Source: Streptomyces sp. NBC_00442
Lineage (GTDB): Bacteria; Actinomycetota; Actinomycetes; Streptomycetales; Streptomycetaceae
Assembly (NCBI RefSeq): GCF_036014195.1
Contig: NZ_CP107918.1
Coordinates: 6,696,001-6,760,000, forward strand
DNA length: 64,000 nt
Direction: 5' to 3'
Each line of letters opens with the position of its first letter. The first letter of the stretch is position 1. Position numbers and translations under genes: made by a program. The notes beneath the pieces are model-generated. The model was not told where the DNA came from. It saw only the letters and a list, made by a program, of their open reading frames with translations, and searched no databases. Below, piece by piece: positions 35,119 to 43,954 of the stretch.

Positions 35119-38100
35119 GACTGCACCGCATGCGGGTCACGGCCTTCGGCCCCTTCGCCGGAAGCCAGGAGATCGACTTCGACGCGCTGTCGTCGGCGGG
35201 CCTCTTCCTGTTGCACGGACCGACCGGCGCGGGCAAGACCTCGGTGCTCGACGCGGTCTGCTTCGCCTTGTACGGATCCGTGCCCGGCGCCCGCCAGAGC
35301 CCCGGCACCGTGCTGCGCAGCGACCACGCCGAGCCCCTCGTCTTCACCGAGGTCCTGCTCGAACTCACCGTCGGCGGACGGCGGTTGGAGGTCACCCGCC
35401 GCCCCCAGCAGGACCGCCCCAAGAAGCGCGGCAGCGGATTCACCACCGAGAAGGCGCAGACCTGGCTGCGCGAGCACGACCCCGCGGACCGTGCCTGGCG
35501 GTCGCTGAGCCGCTCGCACCAGGAGATCGGCGAGGAACTCGGGCAGCTCATCGGGATGAGCCGGGAGCAGTTCTGCCAGGTCGTGCTGCTGCCGCAGGGG
35601 GAATTCGCCAAGTTCCTCAGGTCGGACGCGGAAGCCCGCGGCAGGCTGCTCGGCAGGCTCTTCGACACCCGCCGGTTCGCCGCCGTCGAGGACCGCCTCG
35701 CCGAGCTGCGCCGGGCCGCCGAACGCCAGGTCAAGGACGGCGACGAACGTCTGCTCGCCTTCGCCCAGCGCATGGCCCAGGCAGCCGGCTCCGGCGCCGA
35801 CGCACGCGCGTGGCCCCTGCCCGACGCGCGGCCGGGGGATCCGGGCCTCGCCTCGGACGTGCTCCAGTGGGCGGCCGTCGCGCGCGCCGGTGCGCGCGAG
35901 CGCCTCGCCGTCGCATCGGCCGCCGTCGACGCCGCGGAAGGCAGGCAGGCCGCCGCCCGGCGCGCCGCCGATGAGGCGCGGCAGCTCGCCGCGCTCCAGG
36001 AGCGGTACGCCCAGGCGCACGCCAGGGCCGAGGAGTTGGCGGCCCGCAGGCCCGAACAGGAGTCGCTGCGCGCGCGCCTGGAAGCCGCCCGCAAGGCGGA
36101 ACTCGTCTCGCCCGCGCTCGAATGGTGGGAGCAGGCCCGGCGCGACCACCGCGCCGCCACCGCCGAACGGGACCGCTCCCGCGCCCGGCTTCGCCCCGAC
36201 CTCGCCGACGCGGGTGCCGAACAACTCGCGGCCCTCGAACGCAGGATGCGCCAGGACCTCGGCGCTCTGGACTCCGCCCGCAGGGCCGAGCGGCGCAGCG
36301 CCGAGATCGACGCGGAGCGCGCCGGCCTCGACGCGCGGGCCCGCGCCGACGAGGACGTCCTCACCGACACCGCGGCCTGGCTCGCCGGCTGGGAGGGCGC
36401 CCGGCGCGGCCACCAGGCGCGGATCGACACCGCCCACGAGGCCGCGGCCCGCGCCGAACACCTCGCGGGCCGGCTCGAACCGGCGAGGCGCCGCCTCGAA
36501 GCGGCCCGCGAACGCGACGCGTCGCAGGCCCGGCTCGCCACGGCCGAGCGGCGGCACGCCGACACCCGGGACGCGGCCAACACCGCGCACGAACACTGGC
36601 TCGCGCTGCGCGAGGAGCGGCTGCGCGGCATCGCGGCGGAGCTCGCGGCACAGCTGCGCGAGGGGGAACCCTGCACGGTCTGCGGCTCGCCCGAACACCC
36701 CGCGCCCGCACGACCCGCCACCGGCCAGGTCGACCGCGCCGCCGAGGACGCGGCACAGCGGGCCCACCGGAACGCCGACGCGGCCCGCGCGGAGGCCGAG
36801 GCCGCCCTCGCCTTCGTACGGGAGGAACTGGCGGGCGCCCGAGCCGAGGCCGGTACGGCGAGCGTCGAGGAACTCTCCGCCGAGGCGGGGCAGTTGCGGC
36901 GCGAGCACGCGGCGGCGCGGGACGCGGCCGCCGCACTGCACGACGCCCAGGTGTCGCTCGCCGCGGCGGAGCGCGAGTACGAGCAGCGCCTGGCCGCTCA
37001 GCGCACGGCGCAGCAGAACATTGCCGCCCGCACCGCGAGCCGCGAGGCGCTGGACCGTGAACAGGCTTCCCTGGAAGGGGTGTTGAGCCAGGCGCGCGCG
37101 GGAGCCGCGAGCGTCGCGGAGCAGGCCGCACTGCTCGAACACCGGGCGGACATCCTCGCCGGGGCGGCGGAGGCGGTACGCGCCGTCGAAGACGGTGCCG
37201 AGCGGCTCAAGGAGGCCGACGGACGGCTCTCGCAGGCGGCGTTCCGCGCCGGCTTCGACACCCCGGACGCCGCGTCGGCGGCCCTGCTCGACGAGCGGGG
37301 GCAACGCGACATCCAGCACCGGATCGACGAGTGGCAGCATGCCTACGCCGCGGTCGGCGCCCGCCTCGCGGAGCCGGAGACCGCCGCGGCCGGCGCCCAG
37401 GCACCCGCCCGCGCCGATCGGTGCGAGGCCGCGGCCGCCGCGGCCGAACGCGCCCTGCGGGACGCCACGTCCGCGTTCTCGGCGGCCCGCGCCCGCTGCA
37501 CCGAACTGGACACCCTCAGCGGCCGGGCCACCGAGGAGACCCACAGGATCGGCCCGCTGCGCGAGGAGTACGAACGGGTGGCCCGCCTCGCCGGGCTCAC
37601 CGCCGGCACCTCGGCCGACAACGAGCGCAAGATGCGCCTGGAGTCGTACGTGCTCGCCGCCCGTCTCGAACAGGTCGCGGCGGCCGCGACCGCCAGGCTC
37701 CAGCGCATGTCGGGCGGCCGGTACACCCTGGTGCACTCCGACGCCAGGGGCGGCAGGGGGCGTTCTGGCCTCGGACTGCACGTGGTGGACGCCTGGACGG
37801 GCCGCGAACGCGACACCGCCACGCTGTCGGGCGGCGAGACGTTCTTCGCGTCCCTCGCCCTCGCCCTCGGCCTCGCGGACGTGGTGACCGACGAAGCGGG
37901 CGGCGCCCGCCTGGACACCCTGTTCATCGACGAGGGCTTCGGCAGCCTCGACGACCAGACCCTGGACGAGGTCCTCGACGTACTGGACTCGCTGCGCGAA
38001 CGCGACCGCAGCGTAGGCATCGTGAGTCACGTCGGTGACCTGCGCCGCCGGATCCCGGCCCAGCTGGAGGTCGTGAAGGGGCGGACGGGCTCGTCGGTGC

Positions 38101-38126
38101 GGCTGCGGGGGACCGAAGGGGCGTGA
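35115..38126 (+). CDS. sbcC: Exonuclease SbcCD, ATPase subunit SbcC
   Basis: A 1003-residue Rad50-type SMC-like ATPase. The N-terminal P-loop is HGPTGAGKT with Lys41, then a Q-loop region (REQFCQVVLLPQGEFAKFL). Two long coiled-coil arms (about residues 210-500 and 550-830) flank the zinc hook CTVC (Cys520, Cys523). The C-terminal half has the signature TLSGGETFFASLALALGLAD and Walker B LFIDEGFGSLDDQTL. With SbcD it forms the end-processing nuclease. The GTG at 35115 overlaps the sbcD stop; an ATG five codons on is possible. The arms have the biased Ala/Arg/Glu composition usual for high-GC SbcC. Confidence 0.96.
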   Translation: MRLHRMRVTAFGPFAGSQEIDFDALSSAGLFLLHGPTGAGKTSVLDAVCFALYGSVPGARQSPGTVLRSDHAEPLVFTEVLLELTVGGRRLEVTRRPQQDRPKKRGSGFTTEKAQTWLREHDPADRAWRSLSRSHQEIGEELGQLIGMSREQFCQVVLLPQGEFAKFLRSDAEARGRLLGRLFDTRRFAAVEDRLAELRRAAERQVKDGDERLLAFAQRMAQAAGSGADARAWPLPDARPGDPGLASDVLQWAAVARAGARERLAVASAAVDAAEGRQAAARRAADEARQLAALQERYAQAHARAEELAARRPEQESLRARLEAARKAELVSPALEWWEQARRDHRAATAERDRSRARLRPDLADAGAEQLAALERRMRQDLGALDSARRAERRSAEIDAERAGLDARARADEDVLTDTAAWLAGWEGARRGHQARIDTAHEAAARAEHLAGRLEPARRRLEAARERDASQARLATAERRHADTRDAANTAHEHWLALREERLRGIAAELAAQLREGEPCTVCGSPEHPAPARPATGQVDRAAEDAAQRAHRNADAARAEAEAALAFVREELAGARAEAGTASVEELSAEAGQLRREHAAARDAAAALHDAQVSLAAAEREYEQRLAAQRTAQQNIAARTASREALDREQASLEGVLSQARAGAASVAEQAALLEHRADILAGAAEAVRAVEDGAERLKEADGRLSQAAFRAGFDTPDAASAALLDERGQRDIQHRIDEWQHAYAAVGARLAEPETAAAGAQAPARADRCEAAAAAAERALRDATSAFSAARARCTELDTLSGRATEETHRIGPLREEYERVARLAGLTAGTSADNERKMRLESYVLAARLEQVAAAATARLQRMSGGRYTLVHSDARGGRGRSGLGLHVVDAWTGRERDTATLSGGETFFASLALALGLADVVTDEAGGARLDTLFIDEGFGSLDDQTLDEVLDVLDSLRERDRSVGIVSHVGDLRRRIPAQLEVVKGRTGSSVRLRGTEGA

Positions 38127-38129
38127 GGG

Positions 38130-38151
38130 CAGGGCGTGCGGCCGCGCCCTG
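38130..38151. terminator. Hairpin between sbcC and the convergent gene
   Basis: A 7-bp stem (CAGGGCG with CGCCCTG) around an 8-base loop fills the 27-base gap between convergent stop codons. It probably serves both genes. Confidence 0.5.
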
Positions 38152-38153
38152 GT

Positions 38154-38549
38154 CTACTTCTTGCCGGCCTCGTCGTTGTCCTTGAAGCAGACGACGAACC
38201 AGTCGCCGGTCCCCGACTGGGTCAGCGAGCCGGTCGTGCCCGGAGTGTCGGAGCACGAGAAGGTGTCGACGACGCCGTTCTCATCCATCTTGAGGACCTT
38301 GTACCGCGCGTCCGGGTCGGTGCAGTCGAGCTTCTCGGTCTTCGCGTGCTCGTCCGTCCCGACGTTGCGGAAGCAGTCACCGACCTTGAGGCTCGCGGAC
38401 TGGTCCTTCGCGTCGCGCGGCCCCCAGACCGAGAAGGCCACCATGCCCACGACGGCGATCACGAGCCCGAGGAGGATCAGGCGGTTGCGCCGTATCTGTG
38501 CCGGGGAGTACGAGACGGACGGGCCGCCCAGGGGCGGGAGTTGGGACAC
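38154..38549 (-). CDS. Membrane-anchored protein, LppU-like
   Basis: A 131-residue protein with a short cytoplasmic N-terminus, one membrane helix (LILLGLVIAVVGMVAFSVW, residues 24-42) and an external domain holding four cysteines in VGDCFRN, EKLDCTDP, TFSCSDT and VVCFKDN, which likely form two disulphides. The pattern KVGDCFRNVGTDEHAKTEKL followed by VLKMDE resembles the LppU/SCO3897 family of small exported actinobacterial proteins of unknown function. The ATG is at 38549. It is monocistronic between sbcC (convergent) and the Lrp gene. Confidence 0.8.
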   Translation of the reverse strand: MSQLPPLGGPSVSYSPAQIRRNRLILLGLVIAVVGMVAFSVWGPRDAKDQSASLKVGDCFRNVGTDEHAKTEKLDCTDPDARYKVLKMDENGVVDTFSCSDTPGTTGSLTQSGTGDWFVVCFKDNDEAGKK

Positions 38550-38604
38550 GGCTGGTTCCTCGGGGTGTCGGGAGGCGGGAAAGCAGCCTTGAATCTAGCC
38601 CGCT

Positions 38605-39051
38605 TCACCGTCCGATCGCGCGCCGGGGGAGGGGTGAGGAGTACACCACGCTCGTCGTCACCGCGCCCAGCGTCCCGATCTTTCCGGATATCTCCTCGAG
38701 GTGGCTCATCGAGCGGGCGCTGACCTTGATCACGAAGCAGTCGTCGCCCGTCACGTGGTGCGCCTCCATGATTTCCGGCGTCGCGTCCACCAGATCGTGG
38801 AACGGCTTGTAGTTGCCGTTCGGATAGCGCAGGCGCACAAAGGCGAGGATGGGCCTGCCGAGACGCTCGTGATCGACGACGGCGGTGTAGCCCGCGATCA
38901 CCCCGGCCTCTTCGAGGCGGCGCACCCGCTCGGTGACGGCGCTCGCCGACATCGACACGGTCCGGGCCAGCTCGGCGTAGCTGGCCCGTCCTTCCTGCTG
39001 GAGGGCTTCCAGGATGCGCCAGTCCGTGGCGTCGGGGGAATACATGGTCAT
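38605..39051 (-). CDS. Lrp/AsnC family transcriptional regulator
   Basis: A 148-residue feast/famine regulator. The helix-turn-helix is at residues about 8-55 (DATDWRILEALQQEGRASYA, then MSASAVTERVRRLEEAGVIA), followed by the RAM ligand domain with YTAVVDHERLG and the turn ATPEIMEAHHVTGDDCFVIK. It probably binds an amino acid and controls itself and the divergent rhodanese gene; the 94-base gap has an 8-bp inverted repeat (ATCCCCGG at 39072-39079 with CCGGGGAT at 39096-39103). The ATG at 39051 is chosen; a second ATG two codons later is possible. Confidence 0.93.
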   Translation of the reverse strand: MTMYSPDATDWRILEALQQEGRASYAELARTVSMSASAVTERVRRLEEAGVIAGYTAVVDHERLGRPILAFVRLRYPNGNYKPFHDLVDATPEIMEAHHVTGDDCFVIKVSARSMSHLEEISGKIGTLGAVTTSVVYSSPLPRRAIGR

Positions 39052-39071
39052 GGTGCCCACCCAACCGTGAA

Positions 39072-39103
39072 ATCCCCGGAGCAACAAGAGATGTCCCGGG
39101 GAT
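39072..39103. promoter_or_regulatory. Inverted repeat between divergent Lrp and rhodanese genes
   Basis: ATCCCCGG and CCGGGGAT, separated by 16 bases, form a perfect 8-bp dyad centred in the gap between the two divergent starts. Position suggests an operator for the Lrp protein; the sequence is not an obvious Lrp consensus. Confidence 0.4.
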
Positions 39104-39145
39104 CGGACCTTCCGCGATGGATCACCGGCCCATAGATTTTCAGCC

Positions 39146-39634
39146 ATGACGAGACAGCACACCGCCGCCGCCAACCCGGTCCTGCGGGTGGCCCCGGCCG
39201 CCCCCGCCGACGCCGCCGCCCACTTCCGGGCCGGCCTGGCCTTCCACGCGGACGTCTCCGACGTCGCCGGCGCGCTCGCCGCCGGCGGTGACCCGGGCTT
39301 CGTCGTCCTGGACTCCCGCTCCACCGCATCCTGGGACCAGGGTCATGTGCCCGGCGCCGTCCACCTGCCGACCGCGCTCATCGCCGAGCAGGCCGAGCTG
39401 CTGCTCGACAGGACGGTCCCCGTCATCACGTACTGCTGGGGTCCCGGCTGCAACGGCGCCGCACGCGCGGCCCTTGCCCTGGCCGAACTCGGCTTCCGGG
39501 TCAAGGAGATGCTCGGCGGCTTCGAGTACTGGGTGCGTGAGGGCTTCGCGTTCGAGACGTGGGAGGGCGGCGAGCGACGCGCCGCCGACCCGTTGACCGC
39601 GCCCGTCGAGGCCGGGGCGCACTGCGGCTGCTGA
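39146..39634 (+). CDS. Rhodanese-like domain protein
   Basis: A 162-residue single-domain rhodanese. The fold is marked by GDPGFVVLDSRSTASWDQGH (CH2A-type) and VPGAVHLPTALI, and the active-site loop follows a strand as VITYCWGPGCNGAARAALAL. The nucleophile is Cys in YCWG, but the loop reads C-W-G-P-G-C-N rather than the classical C-R-x-G-x-R, so it has a second cysteine and lacks both arginines. The last residues are C-G-C. Sulphur transfer or a redox role are both possible. Divergent from the Lrp regulator, which likely controls it. Confidence 0.88.
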   Translation: MTRQHTAAANPVLRVAPAAPADAAAHFRAGLAFHADVSDVAGALAAGGDPGFVVLDSRSTASWDQGHVPGAVHLPTALIAEQAELLLDRTVPVITYCWGPGCNGAARAALALAELGFRVKEMLGGFEYWVREGFAFETWEGGERRAADPLTAPVEAGAHCGC

Positions 39635-39644
39635 ACTGCCGTGC

Positions 39645-39673
39645 GGGGGCGGCCCGTTGAGCGGGCCGCCCCC
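39645..39673. terminator. Bidirectional terminator
   Basis: A perfect 12-bp stem (GGGGGCGGCCCG with CGGGCCGCCCCC) and 5-base loop lies between the convergent rhodanese and DUF885 genes, 10 bases after the first stop codon. Confidence 0.75.
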
Positions 39674-39680
39674 TGGTGTC

Positions 39681-41357
39681 TCAGAGCTTGGAGAGCTCGT
39701 CGACGAGGTCGTCGAGGCCGAGCGATCCCTGCGAGAGCGCCGCCATGTGCCAGGCCTTCGGGTCGAAGGCGTCACCGTGGCGGGCACGGGCGTTCTCGCG
39801 TCCGAGCAGCCAGGCGCGCTCGCCCAGCTTGTAGCCGATGGCCTGCCCCGGCATCGACAGATAGCGGATCAGCTCGCTCCGCACGAAGTCGGCGGGCCGG
39901 CTGCTGTGACCGGCGAAGAACGCGTGGGCCAGCTCCGGCGTCCAGCGCTCGCCGGGGTGGAAGGGCGAGTCCGCCGGGATCTCCAGCTCCAGGTGCATGC
40001 CGATGTCGATGATCACCCGGCAGGCGCGCATCATCTGCGCGTCCAGGTAACCGAGCCGGCGCTCCGGATCGGTCAGGAAGCCCAGCTCGTCCATGAGGCG
40101 CTCCGCGTACAGCGCCCAGCCCTCGGCGTTGGCGCTGACGTGGCCGACGGTGGCCTGGTAGCGCGAGAGCTGATCGGCGACGTGCACCCACTGCGCGAGC
40201 TGGAGGTGGTGGCCGGGAACACCCTCGTGGTACCAGGTCGACACCAGGTCGTACACCGGGAAGCGGGTCTCGCCCATGGTGGGCAGCCAGGTGCGGCCGG
40301 GGCGCGAGAAGTCCTCGGAGGGGCCCGTGTAGTACGGGGCCGCGGCGCCGCCGGGCGGAGCGATGCGCGACTCCACCTTCCGCACCCGCTCGGCGAGTTC
40401 GAAGTGCGTGCCGTCGAGCGCTTCGATGGCCTCGTCCATCAGGGACTGCAGCCAGTCGCGGACCTCGTCGACCCCTTCGATGTGGGCGCCGTGCACGTCG
40501 AGATGGGCCAGCGCCTCCCAGGGCCCGGCGTCGGGAAGGATCTTGGCGGCCTCAGTCTTCATCTCGCCGAGCAGCCGGTGATACTCCGACCAGCCGTAGG
40601 CGTACGCCTCGTCGAGGTCGAGCGCGGTGCCGTTGTAGTACTGCGACCAGCGCTGGTAGCGCTCGCGGCCCACCGTGTCGGGGGCGCCCTCGATGGCCGG
40701 CGCGTACACGTCGCGCAGCCAGTCGCGCAGGGCGGCGAGGGCGGCGGAGGCTTCGGTCGCCGCCTCGTCGAGCTCGCCGCGCAACGAGGCGGGGCCGGGC
40801 TCGGCGAGCCCCTCGAAGAAGCCGGTGGCGAGCCACTCGCCGAGCTGGCCGACGACGGTCTCCGTGGCGAGCGGACCGCCGAAGAGCTTGCGTTCCAGGC
40901 CCAGTTCGAGCGAGGCGCGGTATCCCTCGATCGCGGCGGGCACCGCGCGGAGGCGGGAGGCGAGGGCGCGCCAGTCCTCCTCGGTCTCCGTCGGCGACAA
41001 GGTGAACGCCATCCGCACGTCGTGCACGGGCGAGTTGAGGTTGCTGACCTTGCGCAGGCCCTCGTCCGCCTCGTGCACACCGAGCTCGGAGGACAACCGC
41101 TCCCGCAGCAGTCGGCCGCAGCGCCGCTCGGCGTCACTGTCGGCGCCGGGCTGCCGCTCGGCCTCGTCGAGTCGGGCGAGCGTGGTGCGCGCCAGGCCGG
41201 CCATGGCCGACTGTCCTGCGGGGGAGAAGTCGGGCAGGAGGGCGTGGCTCGCCCTGACGCCCAAGTAGCTCCCGGTGATCGGGTCGAGTTCGATGAGTGC
41301 GTCGACATAGGCGTCGGCGACCTGGCGGGGCAGCGCGCTGCTGGAAGTAACTGACAT
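39681..41357 (-). CDS. DUF885 family putative metallopeptidase
   Basis: A 558-residue soluble protein of the DUF885 family, related to M32-like gluzincin carboxypeptidases. Family hallmarks near residues 375-450 are STWYHEGVPGHHLQLAQ (an HExxxxHH motif) and NAEGWALYAERLMDELGF, which supply putative zinc ligands and the catalytic glutamate. The N-terminal half is helical. The ATG at 41357 is chosen; an in-frame start 14 codons upstream lacks support. Members have been suggested to cleave peptides, but the substrate is unknown. A shared terminator separates it from the rhodanese gene. Confidence 0.9.
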   Translation of the reverse strand: MSVTSSSALPRQVADAYVDALIELDPITGSYLGVRASHALLPDFSPAGQSAMAGLARTTLARLDEAERQPGADSDAERRCGRLLRERLSSELGVHEADEGLRKVSNLNSPVHDVRMAFTLSPTETEEDWRALASRLRAVPAAIEGYRASLELGLERKLFGGPLATETVVGQLGEWLATGFFEGLAEPGPASLRGELDEAATEASAALAALRDWLRDVYAPAIEGAPDTVGRERYQRWSQYYNGTALDLDEAYAYGWSEYHRLLGEMKTEAAKILPDAGPWEALAHLDVHGAHIEGVDEVRDWLQSLMDEAIEALDGTHFELAERVRKVESRIAPPGGAAAPYYTGPSEDFSRPGRTWLPTMGETRFPVYDLVSTWYHEGVPGHHLQLAQWVHVADQLSRYQATVGHVSANAEGWALYAERLMDELGFLTDPERRLGYLDAQMMRACRVIIDIGMHLELEIPADSPFHPGERWTPELAHAFFAGHSSRPADFVRSELIRYLSMPGQAIGYKLGERAWLLGRENARARHGDAFDPKAWHMAALSQGSLGLDDLVDELSKL

Positions 41358-41442
41358 GCGGACATCCTCTACGAGGGAGGGCGCCGCGTCACCACCCATC
41401 AGGGCGCGAGCACCTGTCCGGCCGCCGTGTCCGCCGCGGTCC

Positions 41443-42942
41443 TCATCGGGGCCGGCTCTGTTCGACGTGCCGGGGCCGCTCCGGAACGTTCTTGGACGCC
41501 GTCTCGGCGAGGCGGGCCGTGACCACCAGGGTGCCCTCCTCGATCTGGTAGTCCAGGGGAAGGCCGAGCCCCCGCATGGCCGCGACCATGCCGGTGTTCG
41601 ACGACTGGGTGATGGCGTAGACGCTGTCGCAGTTCGCCTCGGCGGCGAGGCCGAGGAGGCGGCGCAGCAGCTGGGAGCCGATGCCGCGGCGCTGCCAGGA
41701 GTCCTCCACCAGCAGGGCGACCTCGGTCTCGTCGCCGTCCCACAGCAGGTGGCCGAGGGCGACGAGCCGCCCGGAGGCGGTCTGCACGGCGAGGGTGCGG
41801 CCGTAACGCGGACTGAGCAGATGGCCGAGATAGCGGTCGGCGTCGCCGACGGGGCCGTGGTAGCGCAGGCCGAGCGTGTGCGGCGAGCAGCGCTCGTGCA
41901 TCGCCTTGGCGGCCTCCAGGTCGCGCGGGTCGGCGCGCCGCACGGTGATCTCGTTGCCCTCGGGCAGGGTCAGCACGTCCTCGCCGCGCGGGACGCGCGG
42001 GCCGAGCCGGGCGTCCAGCTCGACCAGGGCCCGCGCTCGGGCGAACTCGGTCGGTGTGAACGGAAGGTGGGGCCGGTCGATGGTGATCGCGCCGCCGCCC
42101 GGGTCGCGCAGTCGCATCGTGGTCGATTCCAGTACGCCCTCGACCGGGGCGATCTCGCCGTTGGGGCGGCCGGTGAGGGAGACCGCGGGCAGCGAGTGGA
42201 TGGTGCAGCGGCCCAGCAACTGGCGCAGGGCGAGCGGGAGTTCCGCGGCGTCGAGCGCGGTGCGGGTGGCGAGGCCGAGGACCCGGGTCGGGGCGTCGAC
42301 GAGGTCGTGGGCGTCGGCCCGCTCGGTCCAGGTGTCGGCGCCGCCGGCCGCGGAGACGGCTTCGGACAGCTCGGTGGCCGACAGATGGGCGGGGGCGCGC
42401 AGCAGGAACTCGTCGACCGTGCCGTCGGCCAGCGGGTGCGTCTGGAGGGTGAGGATGTCCACGTGGTGTCCGGCGAGCACACCGCACAGGGCGGCGAGGC
42501 TGCCGGGCGCGTCCCGTACCGTCGTCCGCATCCGCCACAGGGCCGTCTCGCGGTGTGCGCCCTCGGCCGCTGCCTCGCCGGTCGCCGTGGCTCCGGCCGG
42601 GAGGCCGCCGGTCGTAGTGGCGCCGGTATCCGGGGGCGGGGGCGCATGACTGTGACGCCGTGCCCACCAGGTGTGGAACGCGGCCGTGGCGATGAGCGCA
42701 CCCGCCGACGCGACCAGGAGGAACGTCCCGTCGGGGCCGTGCGCGACCAGGTTCGCGAGCCCGTCGGCCACGGCCACGGCCGTGAACAGCGCGGCGAGTT
42801 CGACGAACTCCCGCCGCCAGGCGTGACGGCGGGGGTGCCCGGCGGAGGCCGAGGGGTGCTTCGAGGCGTGCTTCGACGAGCGCGCCGAGGCGTGGAGCGG
42901 GGCGTGGGCCGGGGCGTGGATCGGGTCCTGCGTATCAGTCAT
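41443..42942 (-). CDS. Membrane-anchored ACT-GNAT fusion protein
   Basis: A 499-residue fusion. A His/Ala/Pro-rich N-terminus (with several HAP/HAS repeats) leads to two hydrophobic helices (VELAALFTAVAVADGLANLV and FLLVASAGALIATAAFHTWW). Next is an ACT-like domain at about residue 135 (RMRTTVRDAPGSLAALCGVL, then HHVDILTLQTHPLADGTVDE), which may bind an amino acid, and a C-terminal GNAT acetyltransferase at about residues 325-480 (SWQRRGIGSQLLRRLLGLAA is the acetyl-CoA loop). It may be an amino-acid-regulated protein acetyltransferase held at the membrane. ACT-GNAT fusions are known in actinobacteria as lysine acetyltransferases; the membrane part is less usual. Confidence 0.88.
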   Translation of the reverse strand: MTDTQDPIHAPAHAPLHASARSSKHASKHPSASAGHPRRHAWRREFVELAALFTAVAVADGLANLVAHGPDGTFLLVASAGALIATAAFHTWWARRHSHAPPPPDTGATTTGGLPAGATATGEAAAEGAHRETALWRMRTTVRDAPGSLAALCGVLAGHHVDILTLQTHPLADGTVDEFLLRAPAHLSATELSEAVSAAGGADTWTERADAHDLVDAPTRVLGLATRTALDAAELPLALRQLLGRCTIHSLPAVSLTGRPNGEIAPVEGVLESTTMRLRDPGGGAITIDRPHLPFTPTEFARARALVELDARLGPRVPRGEDVLTLPEGNEITVRRADPRDLEAAKAMHERCSPHTLGLRYHGPVGDADRYLGHLLSPRYGRTLAVQTASGRLVALGHLLWDGDETEVALLVEDSWQRRGIGSQLLRRLLGLAAEANCDSVYAITQSSNTGMVAAMRGLGLPLDYQIEEGTLVVTARLAETASKNVPERPRHVEQSRPR

Positions 42943-43084
42943 GGGACCACTGTGGCCGAGCGGTGTTGCGTGATCGCGAACGCTTTGTGACTGACTGGTT
43001 AAGTGTGCTTCTGATGCTCTTTTGGCTGTTTTCCGCCGGGCATGGCCTGGAGTGTTCGCCTCCGGTGACAGGCCCGTTCGCGGC

Positions 43085-43954
43085 TCACCCGAGTCGGGCC
43101 GCCGTCCGCACGGCCCCGCCGACCGGCCGGCTCCCGTCCAGGATGACACGCGTGACCAGGGCGGGGTCGTCGTTCATCGGCACATGGCCGCAGCCGGGCA
43201 GCCGTACGAGGCGGGCGCCGGGGATGGCGTGCTTGGCGCGGACGCCCTGGCGGCGCAGGAGCAGCCGGTCCTTGCTGCCCCACGCGACGGTTACGGGAAG
43301 GCCCGGCACGTCATCGGTCACCAGGACGCTCTGCCCGGCGGCCAGGGTCTGCGCGAAGCCGGGCGCCTCGCACAGCGCGAGCGTCTCCGCGACGACGGCC
43401 TGCGGTGAACGCCTTCCGGGCCGGGCGTAGATGGTGCTGGTCAATGCCGTGCGCCCGGCTGCCGTGCGGGAGAGCCGTTCGATGACGGGAAGGGGCAGGG
43501 CCATCGCGACCTGCCGCATGGTCCGCAACACGGCGAACGCGTACTGCCGCTCCGGCGGCGTCCAGAAGCCGGCGGGCGAGAGCGCCGTCACGGACCGTAC
43601 GAGCCCGGCGCGCCCCAGCTCCAGGGCGAGCAGACCGCCCAGCGAGTTCCCCGCGACGTGCGGGCGGTCGATCCCGAGGGCCTCGCACAGCGCGCCGAGC
43701 ACGGGGACCACGCCGGCGAGGTCGTAGGAGACGCCGTCCGGCAGGCCGGGCGATGCGCCGAAGCCCGGCAGATCGACGGCGATCACATCGCGGTCGGCCG
43801 CCAGCAGGTCGAAGACCGGATCCCACGCCTGGAGGTGGTGGCCGATGCCGTGCAGCAGCAGGAGGGGTTCCCCGGAGCCCTCGCGCCGATAGATGACGGA
43901 GGTGGAGCGGCTCCCCCGGGGGGTGTCGATGGTGAACGAGACCTCTGCGGTCAT
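43085..43954 (-). CDS. Alpha/beta hydrolase
   Basis: A 289-residue alpha/beta hydrolase. LLLLHGIGHHLQAWDPVFDL is the oxyanion region near residue 33, HVAGNSLGGLLALELGRAG near residue 100 carries the nucleophile serine, VAWGSKDRLLLRRQ holds the acid, and RLVRLPGCGHVPMNDDP the histidine. A lap region of about 60 residues lies between. The ATG at 43954 is chosen for position of the first strand (VSFTIDTPRGS). Substrate unknown; possibly an esterase. It is divergent from the GntR regulator 353 bases away. Confidence 0.9.
   Translation of the reverse strand: MTAEVSFTIDTPRGSRSTSVIYRREGSGEPLLLLHGIGHHLQAWDPVFDLLAADRDVIAVDLPGFGASPGLPDGVSYDLAGVVPVLGALCEALGIDRPHVAGNSLGGLLALELGRAGLVRSVTALSPAGFWTPPERQYAFAVLRTMRQVAMALPLPVIERLSRTAAGRTALTSTIYARPGRRSPQAVVAETLALCEAPGFAQTLAAGQSVLVTDDVPGLPVTVAWGSKDRLLLRRQGVRAKHAIPGARLVRLPGCGHVPMNDDPALVTRVILDGSRPVGGAVRTAARLG

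Noticed and set aside
34653..38030. 1125-codon open frame antisense to sbcC
   Set aside because: It mirrors the codon bias of sbcD/sbcC; the product is Gly/Arg/Val-rich without domains, whereas the plus strand has all SbcCD motifs.
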